Shown one piece after another: positions 54,336 to 64,000 of a DNA stretch of 64,000 nucleotides (positions are counted from its first letter, which is position 1; each line of letters opens with the position of its first letter). The position numbers were made by a program, and so were the translations under genes. Under the pieces are notes generated by a model. That model had not been told where the DNA came from, ran no database searches, and saw only the letters and a list, made by a program, of their open reading frames with translations. This DNA is from Xanthomonas prunicola. Lineage in GTDB: Bacteria > Pseudomonadota > Gammaproteobacteria > Xanthomonadales > Xanthomonadaceae. Location of the stretch: positions 406,074-470,073 of the forward strand of contig NZ_PHKV01000004.1 of NCBI RefSeq assembly GCF_002846205.1, written 5' to 3'.

Positions 54336-54796
54336 GGGTGCTGATTGTCTGCCTGGGCAATATCTGCCGCTCGCCGATGGGCGAGGGCGCCTTGCGTGCG
54401 CAACTGGACCAGGCGCGGCTGTCGCGGCGCATCGAGGTCGATTCGGCAGGCACCGGCGACTGGCATGCCGGCGATCCGCCGGACCCGCGCGCGATCCGCT
54501 GCGCGCGCGGGCATGGCGTGGATATCTCGGGTCTTCGCGCACGTCAGGTGACGCGTTCGGATTTCGAGCATTTCGACTGGCTGTTATGCGCAGACGGCAG
54601 CAATCTGCGCGATCTGCAGCGGCTCGCCCCGGCGGCGCAGCGCGACAAGGTGGCCCTATGGCTGCCCTGGGCCGGCATCGACGAGCGCGATGACATTCCC
54701 GACCCGTATACCGGCAGCATGGATGACTTCGAGCAGGTATGGCAGCTGGTCGACGCTGCCGCGCGCCTGACCGTGGCCAGACTCACCCGCGGCTGA
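54332..54796 (+). CDS. low-molecular-weight protein-tyrosine phosphatase
   Basis: A 154-residue cytoplasmic phosphatase. The P loop [10 protein letters not shown] at the N-terminus carries nucleophile Cys7 and Arg13; the general acid Asp lies in [16 protein letters not shown] near residue 126. All catalytic residues are present. Such enzymes often act on bacterial tyrosine kinases that control polysaccharide export, but no kinase gene is nearby. ATG 54332 overlaps kdsB. Confidence 0.94.
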   Translation: MRVLIVCLGNICRSPMGEGALRAQLDQARLSRRIEVDSAGTGDWHAGDPPDPRAIRCARGHGVDISGLRARQVTRSDFEHFDWLLCADGSNLRDLQRLAPAAQRDKVALWLPWAGIDERDDIPDPYTGSMDDFEQVWQLVDAAARLTVARLTRG

Positions 54797-54819
54797 TCGC
54801 GCTTGGGCATAATCACCCC

Positions 54820-56238
54820 ATGAATGTCCAGCTCACCCAGGAACTGCCGGAGTTTCCCACCTGGCTCAATGCCAGGCCATCCACACTGCAGGAGCATCGC
54901 GGCCGTGCGCTGGTGCTGGCGTTCGTCAACGCCAGTTCGGTGTGGTGCGCCGAGCGCCTGGCCGAGCTCGCGCACTGGCAGGCCCGCAGTCCCGGCCGGC
55001 TGCAGGTGATCGTGGTGCAAGTGCCGCGTTTCGACAGCGAACGCCTGCCGCAACGCGCGCTTAAACAACTGCGCGGACATGGTGTGAGTGCGCCGATCCT
55101 GCTCGACAAGGACTGGGAAACCTGGCGCCGCTTCGGCATCGAATCTTGGCCAACGCTGGTGCTGCTGGATGCCTACGGCCGCGAGCGGCAGCGCCTGGTG
55201 GGCGTCACCGGCGATCTGGACAAGGCGCTGACTGCTCTGTGCGAAGGCCAGCAGCCGCCATCGGATGCCGACCTGCACGGCGTGGCCGAGCGCGATCCCG
55301 AGCCGCACCTGGCGTTGCGTTTTCCTACCGGCCTGGCTGCGACGGAAGACCGCTTGTATGTCGCCGATACCGGCCACCACCGGGTGCTCGAGTGCACGCA
55401 CAGCGGACGCGTATTGCGCCAGTTTGGGCATGGCAATGCCGACCTTATCGACGGCGGCGTCGGCGAAGCGGCATTTCGACGTCCGCAGGGATTGGCGCTG
55501 GAGCGCGACCAGTTGTATGTGGCCGACACCGGCAATCACGCGCTGCGCCGCATCAACCTGCGCAGTGGGCAGGTGGATACCTTGTGCGGTACAGGCCGCT
55601 CCGGCGAGCCGGTCGAAGGCCCGCTGGCGTCAGCCGGAGCCTCTGCGCTGAACTATCCGCAAGGTCTGGCCATTGCCGACAATCAGGTATTGATCGCCAT
55701 GGCCGGCGATAACCGCATCTGGAGTTATCACCTGGGCCGCGCTGCGTTGACTGCACGTGCAGGCACTGGTGCCCTGGAAACGCGCGACGGCAGTGGCCAT
55801 CTTGCTGCCTTCGCACAGCCGGCCGGGTTGGCTTCGGTGCAGCAGGTCGCCTATGTCTGCGACGGACTGGGCTCGTCGATCCGCACCATGCAATTGCGCG
55901 GCGATCTGGTGCAGACCTTGGTCGGCGGGCAGGGCACCTGGCAGTTTGGAGATCAAGACGGCCCACGCAGCACGGCGCGTCTGCAATTCCCGCAGGCCAT
56001 CGCACTGGCGGCCGATTCGCCGCTGCTGTGGATCGCCGACACCGGCAATGGCCGCCTGCGCTGCCTGCGTCTGGGGGGCGGTGAATTGACCACGGTCGAG
56101 TTGCCGCGCCGCTTGCACGGCCCGGCCGGTCTCGCGGTCGCTGCTGGGGCGGTGTGGATCGCAGAAACCGATGCACACGCCATCTTGCGGTACGACCTTG
56201 CGAGCGGCGCACTGAGTGATGTTTCGATAGACGAATGA
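54820..56238 (+). CDS. thioredoxin-like/NHL-repeat protein (NHLRC2-like)
   Basis: A 472-residue protein. Residues 1-150 form a thioredoxin fold (RGRALVLAFVNASSVWCAER, IESWPTLVLLDAYGRERQRL). The rest is a six-bladed NHL propeller with repeated LYVADTGHHRVLE, LYVADTGNHALRR and LWIADTGNGRLRCL. The layout matches animal NHLRC2 and bacterial relatives. In the active-site position only one Cys remains (VWCAER), where NHLRC2 has CCxxC, so disulfide chemistry of the usual type is doubtful. No signal peptide is seen, so cytoplasmic. It overlaps uvrC by 4 bp. Function unknown. Confidence 0.85.
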   Translation: MNVQLTQELPEFPTWLNARPSTLQEHRGRALVLAFVNASSVWCAERLAELAHWQARSPGRLQVIVVQVPRFDSERLPQRALKQLRGHGVSAPILLDKDWETWRRFGIESWPTLVLLDAYGRERQRLVGVTGDLDKALTALCEGQQPPSDADLHGVAERDPEPHLALRFPTGLAATEDRLYVADTGHHRVLECTHSGRVLRQFGHGNADLIDGGVGEAAFRRPQGLALERDQLYVADTGNHALRRINLRSGQVDTLCGTGRSGEPVEGPLASAGASALNYPQGLAIADNQVLIAMAGDNRIWSYHLGRAALTARAGTGALETRDGSGHLAAFAQPAGLASVQQVAYVCDGLGSSIRTMQLRGDLVQTLVGGQGTWQFGDQDGPRSTARLQFPQAIALAADSPLLWIADTGNGRLRCLRLGGGELTTVELPRRLHGPAGLAVAAGAVWIAETDAHAILRYDLASGALSDVSIDE

Positions 56239-58091
56239 ACGCAAGGCCCCAAAGCGATTTCGATGGAAAAGCGTTTGCTGCGCAGCTGAGCACCGCGCCT
56301 GGCGTCTACCGCATGTATGCGGGCGACGACACCTTGCTCTACGTCGGCAAGGCGGGTGCGTTGCGTAAGCGCGTGGGCAGCTATTTCAACGGCACGCCGA
56401 AAAATGCCCGGTTGACCTCGATGTTGTCGCAGGTCGCGCGCATGGATGTCACCGTGACCCGCAGCGAAGCCGAAGCGCTGCTGCTGGAAAACCAGCTCAT
56501 CAAGTCGCTGTCGCCGCGCTACAACGTTTCCTTGCGCGACGACAAGAGTTATCCGTATGTGTTGTTGACGCGCGAAGACTGGCCGCGCATCGCCTTGCAC
56601 CGCGGCCCGCGTGCGGTGCAGGGGCGGTATTTCGGGCCCTACACTGGCGTGACTGGCGTGCGCGAGACGCTCAGCCTGATGCACAAGTTGTTCAAGCTGC
56701 GCAGCTGCGAAGACAGCGTGTTCCGTAACCGCTCGCGGCCGTGCCTGCAGTATCAGATCGGGCGTTGCAGCGGGCCGTGCGTCGACCTGGTGGCGGCGCC
56801 CGATTACGCAGAATCGGTGCGCCGCGCCACCATGTTTCTCGAAGGCAAGAGCGATCAGCTTGGTGAAGAGATTATGCAGTCGATGCAGCAGGCCAGCGAG
56901 GCGCTTGAATTTGAGCGCGCCGCGCGTTTGCGTGATCTGCTGTCATCGCTGCGCAGCATGCAGAACCGTCAGTACGTCGACGGCCGCGCAGCCGATCTGG
57001 ATGTGTTGGCCTGCGCCACACAATCCAGTCAGGCCTGCGTGTTGCTGCTGAGTTTTCGCGATGGCCGCAATCTCGGCACGCGCTCGTTCTTTCCCAAGAC
57101 CAATGGCGAAGACAGCGCAGACGAAATCCTCGGCGCGTTCGTCTCGCAGTACTACGCAGAGCACTCGCCACCGCGCGAGATCCTGCTCGACCGCGAAATC
57201 CCGGAGGCCGAGTTGATCGAAGCCGCGCTCAGTACGGCGGCCGAACACAAGGTGGCGCTGAAGTGGAACGTGCGCGGCGAGCGCGCCGGCTATCTGCTAC
57301 TGGCCACGCGCAACGCGCAGCTGACCCTGGTCACCGAACTCACCAGCCAGAGCGCGCAGCACGCTCGCAGCGAAGCCTTACGCGAGATGCTCGGGCTGGC
57401 CGAGCCGGTCAAACGCGTGGAGTGCTTCGACATCAGCCACACCATGGGCGAGGCGACCGTCGCATCGTGCGTGGTGTTCGATGCCAGTGGCCCGGTGCGT
57501 GGCCAGTATCGGCGCTTCAATATTTCCGGCATCACCCCGGGCGACGATTACGCAGCCATGAGACAGGCGATCGAGCGCCGCTTCCGTCGCGCAGTGGAAG
57601 AGAATGGCGTGCTCCCCGACGTGTTGCTGATCGACGGCGGCGCCGGCCAGCTGGCGCAGGCACAGGCCGCGCTGGCCGACCTCGGGGTCGAGAACGTTTT
57701 GCTGGTTGGCGTGGCCAAGGGTGAGGAACGCAGGGCAGGGCACGAGGCGCTGATCATGGCCGACGGCCGCGAGCTGCGACCGGGTGCGGCGTCGCCCGCG
57801 CTGCAATTCATCCAGCAGGTGCGTGACGAAGCGCACCGCTTCGCGATCACCGGCCACCGTGGGCGCCGCCAGAAGGCCCGCATGACCAGCAAACTTGAGG
57901 ATATCCCCGGCATCGGTCCGCGGCGTCGTGCGAGTCTGCTCAAGCATTTCGGCGGACTGGTCGGCCTCAAAGCCGCTGGCGAGGCCGAGATTGCGCGGGT
58001 GGAGGGGGTCAATGCCGCACTTGCCGCGCGAATCTACGCTAACCTGCACGGGCTGGCGCTTCCCGATGCGGCAGGCGAGGCAAGTCCGTAA
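56235..58091 (+). CDS. uvrC: excinuclease ABC subunit C
   Basis: Nuclease that cuts both sides of a lesion in nucleotide excision repair. 618 residues: GIY-YIG domain (PGVYRMYAGDDTLLYVGKAG), a Cys-rich segment (RPCLQYQIGRCSGPC), UVR motif (MQQASEALEFERAARLRDLL), RNase H-like second nuclease domain (ECFDISHTMGEATVAS, LLIDGGAGQLAQA, HRFAITGHR) and two C-terminal helix-hairpin-helix motifs (LEDIPGIGPRRRASLLKHFG). Catalytic residues look intact. The stop overlaps the pgsA start by one base (TAATG). Confidence 0.98.
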   Translation: MNARPQSDFDGKAFAAQLSTAPGVYRMYAGDDTLLYVGKAGALRKRVGSYFNGTPKNARLTSMLSQVARMDVTVTRSEAEALLLENQLIKSLSPRYNVSLRDDKSYPYVLLTREDWPRIALHRGPRAVQGRYFGPYTGVTGVRETLSLMHKLFKLRSCEDSVFRNRSRPCLQYQIGRCSGPCVDLVAAPDYAESVRRATMFLEGKSDQLGEEIMQSMQQASEALEFERAARLRDLLSSLRSMQNRQYVDGRAADLDVLACATQSSQACVLLLSFRDGRNLGTRSFFPKTNGEDSADEILGAFVSQYYAEHSPPREILLDREIPEAELIEAALSTAAEHKVALKWNVRGERAGYLLLATRNAQLTLVTELTSQSAQHARSEALREMLGLAEPVKRVECFDISHTMGEATVASCVVFDASGPVRGQYRRFNISGITPGDDYAAMRQAIERRFRRAVEENGVLPDVLLIDGGAGQLAQAQAALADLGVENVLLVGVAKGEERRAGHEALIMADGRELRPGAASPALQFIQQVRDEAHRFAITGHRGRRQKARMTSKLEDIPGIGPRRRASLLKHFGGLVGLKAAGEAEIARVEGVNAALAARIYANLHGLALPDAAGEASP

Positions 58092-58723
58092 TGAAGTTGA
58101 CCATCCCCACGTGGCTGACATTGCTGAGGATCCTGATGATCCCGGTGTTGGTCGTGGTGTTTTACCTGCCGTACACGTGGACGAATTTCGCGTCCGCCGG
58201 CGTGTTCGCACTCGCCGCCATCACCGATTGGCTGGATGGCTGGGTTGCGCGGCGCTATCACCAGTATTCTGCGTTCGGGGCGTTCCTCGACCCGGTCGCC
58301 GACAAGTTGATGGTCGCAGTGGCCCTGTTCCTGATCGTTCAAGGCCATCCTACGCCGTGGATGGCGTTCTGGGCTGCGGTCATCGTCGGGCGCGAGATTG
58401 CCGTCTCTGCACTGCGCGAGTGGATGGCCGAGATCGGCCAGCGTGCCAAGGTGCGCGTGGCGGCGATCGGCAAGATCAAGACCACCGCGCAGATGGTCGC
58501 TCTGCTTTGTCTGTTGTACTCGGTCACGCCGGGACAGATGCCCACGCATGAAATCTGGCTGGGCAACCTGATTTTCCGTGCCGGTTACTGGACGCTGGCC
58601 ATTGCCGCATTGCTGACACTGTGGTCGGGTTTCCAGTATCTGCAGGCCGCCTGGCCAAGCCTGCGCGCCGATGAAAAAGCAGCGATCAGCAACAAGCCGA
58701 AAAAAATCGAAAGCAACAGTTGA
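58091..58723 (+). CDS. pgsA: CDP-diacylglycerol--glycerol-3-phosphate 3-phosphatidyltransferase
   Basis: Makes phosphatidylglycerol phosphate, precursor of phosphatidylglycerol and cardiolipin. 210 residues with four or more membrane helices. The CDP-alcohol motif is DWLDGWVARRYHQY, then GAFLDPVADK. MKLTIPTWLTLLRILMIPVL is the usual PgsA start. The pairing uvrC-pgsA is common in proteobacteria. tRNA-Gly begins 37 bp after the stop. Confidence 0.96.
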   Translation: MKLTIPTWLTLLRILMIPVLVVVFYLPYTWTNFASAGVFALAAITDWLDGWVARRYHQYSAFGAFLDPVADKLMVAVALFLIVQGHPTPWMAFWAAVIVGREIAVSALREWMAEIGQRAKVRVAAIGKIKTTAQMVALLCLLYSVTPGQMPTHEIWLGNLIFRAGYWTLAIAALLTLWSGFQYLQAAWPSLRADEKAAISNKPKKIESNS

Positions 58724-58759
58724 CAGCTATCCTGTTCGCTGTAGAATTTCGCCTCCCAA

Positions 58760-58835
<76 letters not shown>

Positions 58836-58903
58836 GAGGTAGACAAGGCCCCGTGTCAGGGGTCTCGTTGTTTTAAGGCAGGATGCCTTGGGTTTGATGT
58901 TTC

Positions 58904-58977
58904 GGCCTGGTGGTAGAGTGGTTATGCAGCGGACTGCAAATCCGCGTACGCCGGTTCAATTCCGGCCCAGGCCTCCA
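58904..58977 (+). tRNA. tRNA-Cys (GCA)
   Basis: Acceptor GGCCTGG with CCAGGCC, anticodon stem GCGGA/TCCGC framing CTGCAAA, anticodon GCA, discriminator T and encoded CCA. It lies between the two tRNA-Gly genes. Confidence 0.96.
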
Positions 58978-59059
58978 TATCGCACGCGCTGTTTTCTGCA
59001 GTCGGGAACGACAGTAGGGCTAGCGCAACGAAGTGAAAAGCTGTACAATTTCGCTCCAC

Positions 59060-59135
<76 letters not shown>

Positions 59136-59163
59136 AATTCAAGATGCCGTTCAATGCATCTTC

Positions 59164-59189
59164 AAAAAAGGACCTTCGGGTCCTTTTTT
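59164..59189 (+). terminator. terminator of the tRNA-Gly/Cys/Gly cluster
   Basis: AAAAAAGGACC, TTCG loop and GGTCCTTTTTT: a perfect 11-bp stem with a UUCG tetraloop and T run, 28 bases after the tRNA. Confidence 0.95.
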
Positions 59190-60643
59190 GTTTGCTGGTG
59201 GCAGGCGCTAGGACGGATGGTGTGGCTATTGCGCGCTTCGCGGATCAGCGAGCGCGTCATGCGTGTCGAGCAACTGTGCTGTGTGCATCAGGGAGGGAGA
59301 CATCCGTGCAGACGCCTCCTGGCGGGATGACGATGCGGTCCAACGGCAGGCCGCCTGCAGTGTTTTGGTTTTGGGCTCATGCCGTCGTGCTCAGTCGCCG
59401 TCTTGATTGCGGGGCCGGGCCGTCGAGGTGTCGCTAGCCGGCGGTCCGCCTGCATGGCAGATCGCCCTGATGGCTGTGTGCAGTGGAGGCTAGCTGGAAT
59501 CGCAATGGTGCGGTTGTAGCTATAACGCTAGCACTGCGTTCAATACCTCTTCGCACTTGGGTGCAGAAACGGGCGGTATCGCGCGATAGCCGTTGCGTAG
59601 GGCACGCCCCGATCTACAGCAACTGCATCAACGGTCGTTGATGCGTGCGCAAGAGCCAGCAAGTTTCGTCCACTGGCGCCGATGCACGTTTACGCGTGCC
59701 GTCAGCTCGGCACTGGGATCAGGTGCATGAGGAACGCACCTGTGTGGCTCTCTATGCCGCGACCTGCACACGATTTTTTGGCTGCCCTTCGAAACGATGG
59801 GTGCACTGTCTTTGCTGCGCCGTGCGGCTATGTGTGGCATCGCTGATGGCGCTAACAGTGGTCAAGCGTGACGCACGAAGAACATGCGACGGTCGTGGCG
59901 AATGGTGGGAGCTGAATGTGTGGGGCGCTAGACCCTGCGTCCAGTGAGCAATCTTGTTATCACATCGGCAATCGCTCGACCGAGATCTCCAGCCAATCGA
60001 GATAAGTTTTGCGCAAAACGGCCTCGCACGATGGCGCGGTCTGCGTCACACATGCGTGCTTATTATGATTGAGTTTTACCAGACATCATTAATAACAATA
60101 CGTCGGCCATCCGTATCCATCGGAAGACAGATCTTCTTCTGATTGCCAGCTGAGCAGAAATGTGACGGACACACAACCATCTATGCTCAGATCTACGCGA
60201 TGGCCATAAAAATCTGGATGCGAAGCAATCTGATTGATGGCACAAAGGATTTTCCTGGAAATCGATAAGAAATAAGAAGCACCGGTCGAGTGCGCTTGCG
60301 CGACGTTTTTTGTCATTGGCGTGCTATCAATGGCGCCGCTCGACACGTGCGATACCCGCCACTGAATCCTTTTGAAGATGCGATTACCATGATCGATACA
60401 TTGATGGCATTGCCCGCGCCACTCGATAAAGTGAAGTTTTCGAATAAAAAATAAGGGAATGACCTCTCGACGGTGCCAGATCTCGTTCTGGGAGGGTAAC
60501 TGTGCCTCAATCAAATGGGCAGGCTGGAATATAAAAAAGTAGCGCCCATCATCTCCCTATCACTTGGGAAACAGTATTCGGTCGCCGCATTCTTCATGCG
60601 AAGCGTCACGGGACGAACTGTACCCATCATCAAGGACTATGCA
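59190..60643. other. long region between tRNA cluster and NRPS gene
   Basis: About 1.45 kb with irregular composition. 59190-59940 shows no convincing frame. 59990-60540 is AT-richer than the host genes. The one candidate gene is on the minus strand at 60089-60514 (listed separately). The last 130 bp before 60644 should carry the NRPS promoter; I could not identify a clear one. Confidence 0.45.
60089..60514 (-). CDS. doubtful small protein, possible pterin dehydratase-like remnant
   Basis: An open frame of 141 residues, divergent from the NRPS gene. Its C-terminal half ([18 protein letters not shown], then [16 protein letters not shown], then EEDLSS) loosely follows the pterin-4a-carbinolamine dehydratase pattern (helix, HPD, V-x-L, E/D-L), but the second His of the HHPD motif is absent and the N-terminal half has no family character. 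No good ribosome site. It may be a decayed gene, an unrelated protein or chance. Confidence 0.25.
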   Translation of the reverse strand: MIEAQLPSQNEIWHRREVIPLFFIRKLHFIEWRGQCHQCIDHGNRIFKRIQWRVSHVSSGAIDSTPMTKNVAQAHSTGASYFLSISRKILCAINQIASHPDFYGHRVDLSIDGCVSVTFLLSWQSEEDLSSDGYGWPTYCY

Positions 60644-63600
60644 ATGCAAACGACCGATCGGCCTGTCTTTCCGCTGAGCAGTCCTCAGAGAGAGATCTGG
60701 TTGGAACAACTGATGCTCGGGCAGTCGGTTTCTTCCAACATCGGTGGCTATATCGAGATCGATGGCGATATCGATGTCGGATGCTTGCAGCGTGCGGCAC
60801 AAACATTAGTCGATCAATGCGAAGTCCTGCGGATGTGCATAACGGAAGACGTGGACGAGGAGGGAATCCCGCTGCAGTGCTTCGCTGAGACGATGCATCT
60901 GCCCGTGCCATTCGCCGATATTACGTCTGTGCAGGACCGTCAGGGATGGCTGGAGCAATGGATCCAGGAGCACATGGAGACGCCGTTTCAGTTCGACGGC
61001 ACGCCGCTGATGCGCCTTTCGTTGTGCCGCTTCGATGCTGGCAAGTGGTATCTGATGGTGAGCCTGCACCACATCCTGATGGATGGCTGGTCCTTGTTCC
61101 TGACGATGGAAACTCTGGGCCGCCTCTACAGCGAAATGCGTGAGGGCCGTCCGGCGACAGTGGACGTCAGATCCTACCGTGACTTCATCGAGAGCGATCG
61201 TTCCTACCAGCACTCCGCGCAGTACGAGACCGATCGTCAATACTGGCTGGCAAAGTATTCCGTGCTTCCAGAGCCCCTGTTCTCCACTGCCCCGGGGGCG
61301 ATGTCCACTGCGGAGGTGTCGGGTGTCAGCGTCAACTTTGTTCATGAATTTCCTGCCGATCTGCTGGATCGACTGACACAGCTAGCCACCGATCACGGCG
61401 TATCCCAGTTTCAGATCCTCCTTGTCCTTCTCTATGCCTACTTCTCTCGCACGCAACAGCGTGAAGAGTTGGTCGTCGGCGTGCCGATCCTCAATCGTGC
61501 CGGTCACCAGTTCAAGAATTCGATTGGACTGTGCGCACAGATAAATCCGGTGCGCATGCGCTTCGACCCTGCGATGCCTTTCATTGATGCGGTGCGACTA
61601 GTGTCGCGAGAATTGCGCAAGGACTACCGTCATCAGCGCTTTCCTGTCAGCGAGATGGGGCGTGCCTGTGGATTGTGGAAGAGTGGTGCGACGCGCTTTT
61701 TCGAGATGGTGTTTTCCTTCGAGCAAACCGGACACGTGTATCGCTTCGGAGTCGCGCGGGGAGTTTTTGTCAAGGCATCCAATAATCGCGAATACAATCC
61801 GTTGTCGTTGTACGTCAGGCGCAACGCCAATGACGATATTGCTTGGCTCCATGCGATCTACAACAAGGGCTATTTTGCTGCCGACCAGGTAGCACAAATG
61901 ACGCAGCGTCTGGTCCAGCTCATGATGCAGGTGGTGGCGCACCCGAGCCGTCCTTTGAACCAGATCGAACTATGTACCGCCGATGAGCTGGCATGCCTGA
62001 ATACCTGGAGTCGCGGCAGGAAAACGCAGATGCCGGTGGCGACACTGCCTGCGATGTTCGAGGCGCAGGTACAGCGGACACCGGATGCGGTAGCAGTGGC
62101 CTTTGGTGACTTGCGCCTGACCTATGCCCAGCTCAATGCAAGGTCGAATCAGCTTGCGCATCACTTGATTGCACTTGGGATTGGGCTGGACCAGCGCGTC
62201 GCCTTGTGCATGGAGCGCTGCCCCGAATTGGTGGTGGCGTTGCTTGCGGTCCTGAAGGCAGGCAGTGCCTATGTTCCGCTGGATCCGCGTTATCCGTCCG
62301 AGCGTCTGGCCTACATGCTGTCCGACAGCACACCGCGTGCGCTCATCGTCCATTCGGCAACTCGCGATCTGTTGGAGGACACAAACGCCATTCTGATCGA
62401 TGTGGATACGCCTGAGTGGCTGCATCGGCCCACCGATACTCCGCTGGTCGCAGGGTTTTCGCCGTGCCATCTGGCGTATGTGATCTATACCTCCGGCTCC
62501 AGCGGTCGTCCGAAGGGGGTGATGGTTCCCCACGACGCCCTGAGCAACTACCTGCATTGGGCGATCGACCACTATCACCCCCGGCAAGGCGCAGTGGTGT
62601 CGTCGTCGCTTTCTTTCGATGCAACCGTCACCAGTCTCTACCTGCCTTTGCTATGTGGCGGTACCACCGAACTGCTTCCTGAGCGGGACGAGATCGAGGC
62701 CTTGTTGAAGCGAGTCTGCGCCGATCAGCCACTGTGCTTGGTCAAGATCACGCCGGCCCACCTGGATGTCTTGACGCAGCAGCTGGCTGCCTGTGGCGGT
62801 ACTCCGTCGGTGTCGTTGTTTGTAGTCGGTGGCGAGGCCTTGCACGCATCGACGGTCAAGCGATTGCGTCAGCTTGCACCTCATGCGCGCGTGGTCAATG
62901 AGTATGGACCGACCGAAACGGTGGTCGGATGCGTGGCGTATGAAATCCCACTGGATTGGGACGCAGGCACATTGGCCACCATTCCGATCGGGCGGCCGAT
63001 CGACAATATGCGTGTCTATCTGCTGGATGCGAATAGGCAGACGGTTCCTGCTGGTGTGGCCGGAGAACTGTGCATCGCTGGCAGCCAGGTCACGCGTGGC
63101 TATCTCAATCGTCCAGAGTTGACCGAGCAACGCTTCGTGGTCGATCCATTCGGCACTGGGCCAGAGCAACGAATGTATTGCAGCGGCGACCTGGCGCGCT
63201 GGATGCCCGACGGAACGCTCGAGTACCTCGGGCGTAACGATGACCAGATCAAATTGCGTGGTTTTCGGATCGAGCCTGCGGAGGTGAGCTCCAGGATCCT
63301 GGACAACCCGTTGGTGGCCGATGCGGCGGTGGTGATTCACACTGCGGCGTCGGGAGAAAAATGTCTTGTGGCGTACTACGTGAGCGACGCGCCCGAGGTG
63401 ACTGCCGAGCGTCTGCGCGAGCAGCTGCAGCAGCGGCTTCCCGATTACATGGTGCCTGCGGTTTACATCCGCATGGACCTCTTGCCGATGACACCCAATG
63501 GCAAGTTGGATCGTCATGCCTTGCCTGCGCCCGATGCACAGGCGTATGCCCAGCAGGGGTATGTGTCGCCTGAGGGGCCGACCGAACAGTTGCTTGCCGT

Positions 63601-64000
63601 TCTATGGAGCGATGTCCTGAAGATCGAGCAAGTCGGTCGATACGATCACTTCTTCGAGCTTGGCGGGCACTCCCTTCTAATCGTCGCGTTGTTGGAGCGG
63701 ATGCGACAGCATGGCCTTGAAGCCAATGTAAAGTCTCTGCTTGCTCGACCCACCGTGATGGGGATGGCGGCGGCGGTTGGCGCCAGTCGCGACGAGGAGA
63801 TTCCCGAGCCGCGCATTCCAGAAGGGTGCGACCGCATCACGCCGGATCTGCTTCCGCTGGTGGAGCTGTCACAGCAAGCAATCGATACCATCGTCAGCAC
63901 GGTGCCCGGTGGTGCGCGCAACGTGCAGGACATCTATCCGGCGGCACCACTGCAGGAAGGCATTGCCTACCATCATTTGACAGCGACTCAGGGCGATCCC
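60644..64000 (+). CDS. nonribosomal peptide synthetase, first module (3' end outside window)
   Basis: The visible 1119 residues start at ATG 60644 ([13 protein letters not shown]) with AAGGA 8 bases upstream and have no stop. Condensation domain about 5-430, active-site HHILMDG at 142-148. Adenylation domain about 455-975: [11 protein letters not shown] (A3), EYGPTE (A5), [11 protein letters not shown] (A7), NGKLD with the catalytic Lys (A10). Thiolation domain with carrier Ser1010 in [11 protein letters not shown] second condensation domain begins near 1055, with [13 protein letters not shown] and HHLTATQGD. The specificity residues read D-A-T-K-V-G-E-V-G-K from Asp659 on, close to the Asn code D-L-T-K-L-G-E-V-G-K. 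HHLxxxxGD marks a dual condensation/epimerization domain, so D-Asn is expected. A leading C domain suggests an acylated starter. Confidence 0.95.
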   Translation, partial: MQTTDRPVFPLSSPQREIWLEQLMLGQSVSSNIGGYIEIDGDIDVGCLQRAAQTLVDQCEVLRMCITEDVDEEGIPLQCFAETMHLPVPFADITSVQDRQGWLEQWIQEHMETPFQFDGTPLMRLSLCRFDAGKWYLMVSLHHILMDGWSLFLTMETLGRLYSEMREGRPATVDVRSYRDFIESDRSYQHSAQYETDRQYWLAKYSVLPEPLFSTAPGAMSTAEVSGVSVNFVHEFPADLLDRLTQLATDHGVSQFQILLVLLYAYFSRTQQREELVVGVPILNRAGHQFKNSIGLCAQINPVRMRFDPAMPFIDAVRLVSRELRKDYRHQRFPVSEMGRACGLWKSGATRFFEMVFSFEQTGHVYRFGVARGVFVKASNNREYNPLSLYVRRNANDDIAWLHAIYNKGYFAADQVAQMTQRLVQLMMQVVAHPSRPLNQIELCTADELACLNTWSRGRKTQMPVATLPAMFEAQVQRTPDAVAVAFGDLRLTYAQLNARSNQLAHHLIALGIGLDQRVALCMERCPELVVALLAVLKAGSAYVPLDPRYPSERLAYMLSDSTPRALIVHSATRDLLEDTNAILIDVDTPEWLHRPTDTPLVAGFSPCHLAYVIYTSGSSGRPKGVMVPHDALSNYLHWAIDHYHPRQGAVVSSSLSFDATVTSLYLPLLCGGTTELLPERDEIEALLKRVCADQPLCLVKITPAHLDVLTQQLAACGGTPSVSLFVVGGEALHASTVKRLRQLAPHARVVNEYGPTETVVGCVAYEIPLDWDAGTLATIPIGRPIDNMRVYLLDANRQTVPAGVAGELCIAGSQVTRGYLNRPELTEQRFVVDPFGTGPEQRMYCSGDLARWMPDGTLEYLGRNDDQIKLRGFRIEPAEVSSRILDNPLVADAAVVIHTAASGEKCLVAYYVSDAPEVTAERLREQLQQRLPDYMVPAVYIRMDLLPMTPNGKLDRHALPAPDAQAYAQQGYVSPEGPTEQLLAVLWSDVLKIEQVGRYDHFFELGGHSLLIVALLERMRQHGLEANVKSLLARPTVMGMAAAVGASRDEEIPEPRIPEGCDRITPDLLPLVELSQQAIDTIVSTVPGGARNVQDIYPAAPLQEGIAYHHLTATQGDP

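Noticed and set aside
59645..59947. 100-residue open frame after the tRNA-Gly cluster.
   Set aside because: Cys/Trp/Arg-rich composition, no ribosome site and no family features; judged non-coding.
60577..60601. TTCGG-N15-TGCGA before the NRPS gene, resembling a plant-inducible promoter box.
   Set aside because: The second half differs from TTCGB at two positions and no -10 box at the usual distance was recognised.

Overview
The window is typical chromosomal sequence of a Xanthomonas-like gammaproteobacterium (Lysobacteraceae). This rests on high GC, the gene order zwf-glk-pgl-edd-eda for the Entner-Doudoroff pathway, a class III phaE-phaC pair, an sdhCDAB locus with assembly factors, and the run exbB-exbD-msbA-lpxK-kdsB-(LMW-PTP)-(NHL)-uvrC-pgsA. 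The genus is inferred from protein character and synteny; no search was run.

Layout. 1-7679: end of pssA, PHA synthase genes, a PspC protein, a small HERxH membrane protein, an FAD oxidoreductase and tex. 8300-12292: a large hybrid sensor kinase and a single-domain response regulator on the minus strand. 12428-17898: a tRNA-Leu gene followed by a 5.4-kb integrated island with a P4-type integrase, an AlpA-like regulator, small HTH and phage-type proteins, a frameshifted Rep-like gene and an exported adhesin-E-like protein. The island has an imperfect right att site, arm-type repeats at both ends and a large hairpin. 18717-20174: a tRNA-Ala/tRNA-Glu/terminator cassette present twice as a 235-bp direct repeat, with a broken acetyltransferase gene between the copies. 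20267-29059: two c-type cytochromes, divergent from an efflux operon with one membrane fusion protein and two different RND permeases. 29248-29970: an isolated AT-richer gene of unknown function.

30361-37787: the Entner-Doudoroff genes on the minus strand, divergent from a sugar ABC transporter ATPase, with a LacI-family-type operator between them. 37917-45427: ygfZ, then a succinate dehydrogenase region carrying the structural genes plus sdhAF4, sdhE and a YgfX-like partner, then the LolCE-type permease and lolD. 45533-49306: a PRISE-type short-chain reductase and comEC. 49335-58723: proton channel, lipid A and Kdo genes, phosphatase, NHL protein, uvrC and pgsA, mostly with 1-4 bp overlaps that suggest translational coupling. 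58760-59135: tRNA-Gly, tRNA-Cys and a second identical tRNA-Gly. After a 1.45-kb stretch with little coding signal, a nonribosomal peptide synthetase gene begins at 60644 and runs off the window: C-A-T-C, predicted Asn specificity, with the second C domain of the dual condensation/epimerization type.

The most unusual features are the small tRNA-Leu island, the unequal RND pair in which one pump has lost the canonical proton-relay residues, the tRNA cassette duplication, and the NRPS locus starting beside a duplicated tRNA-Gly.
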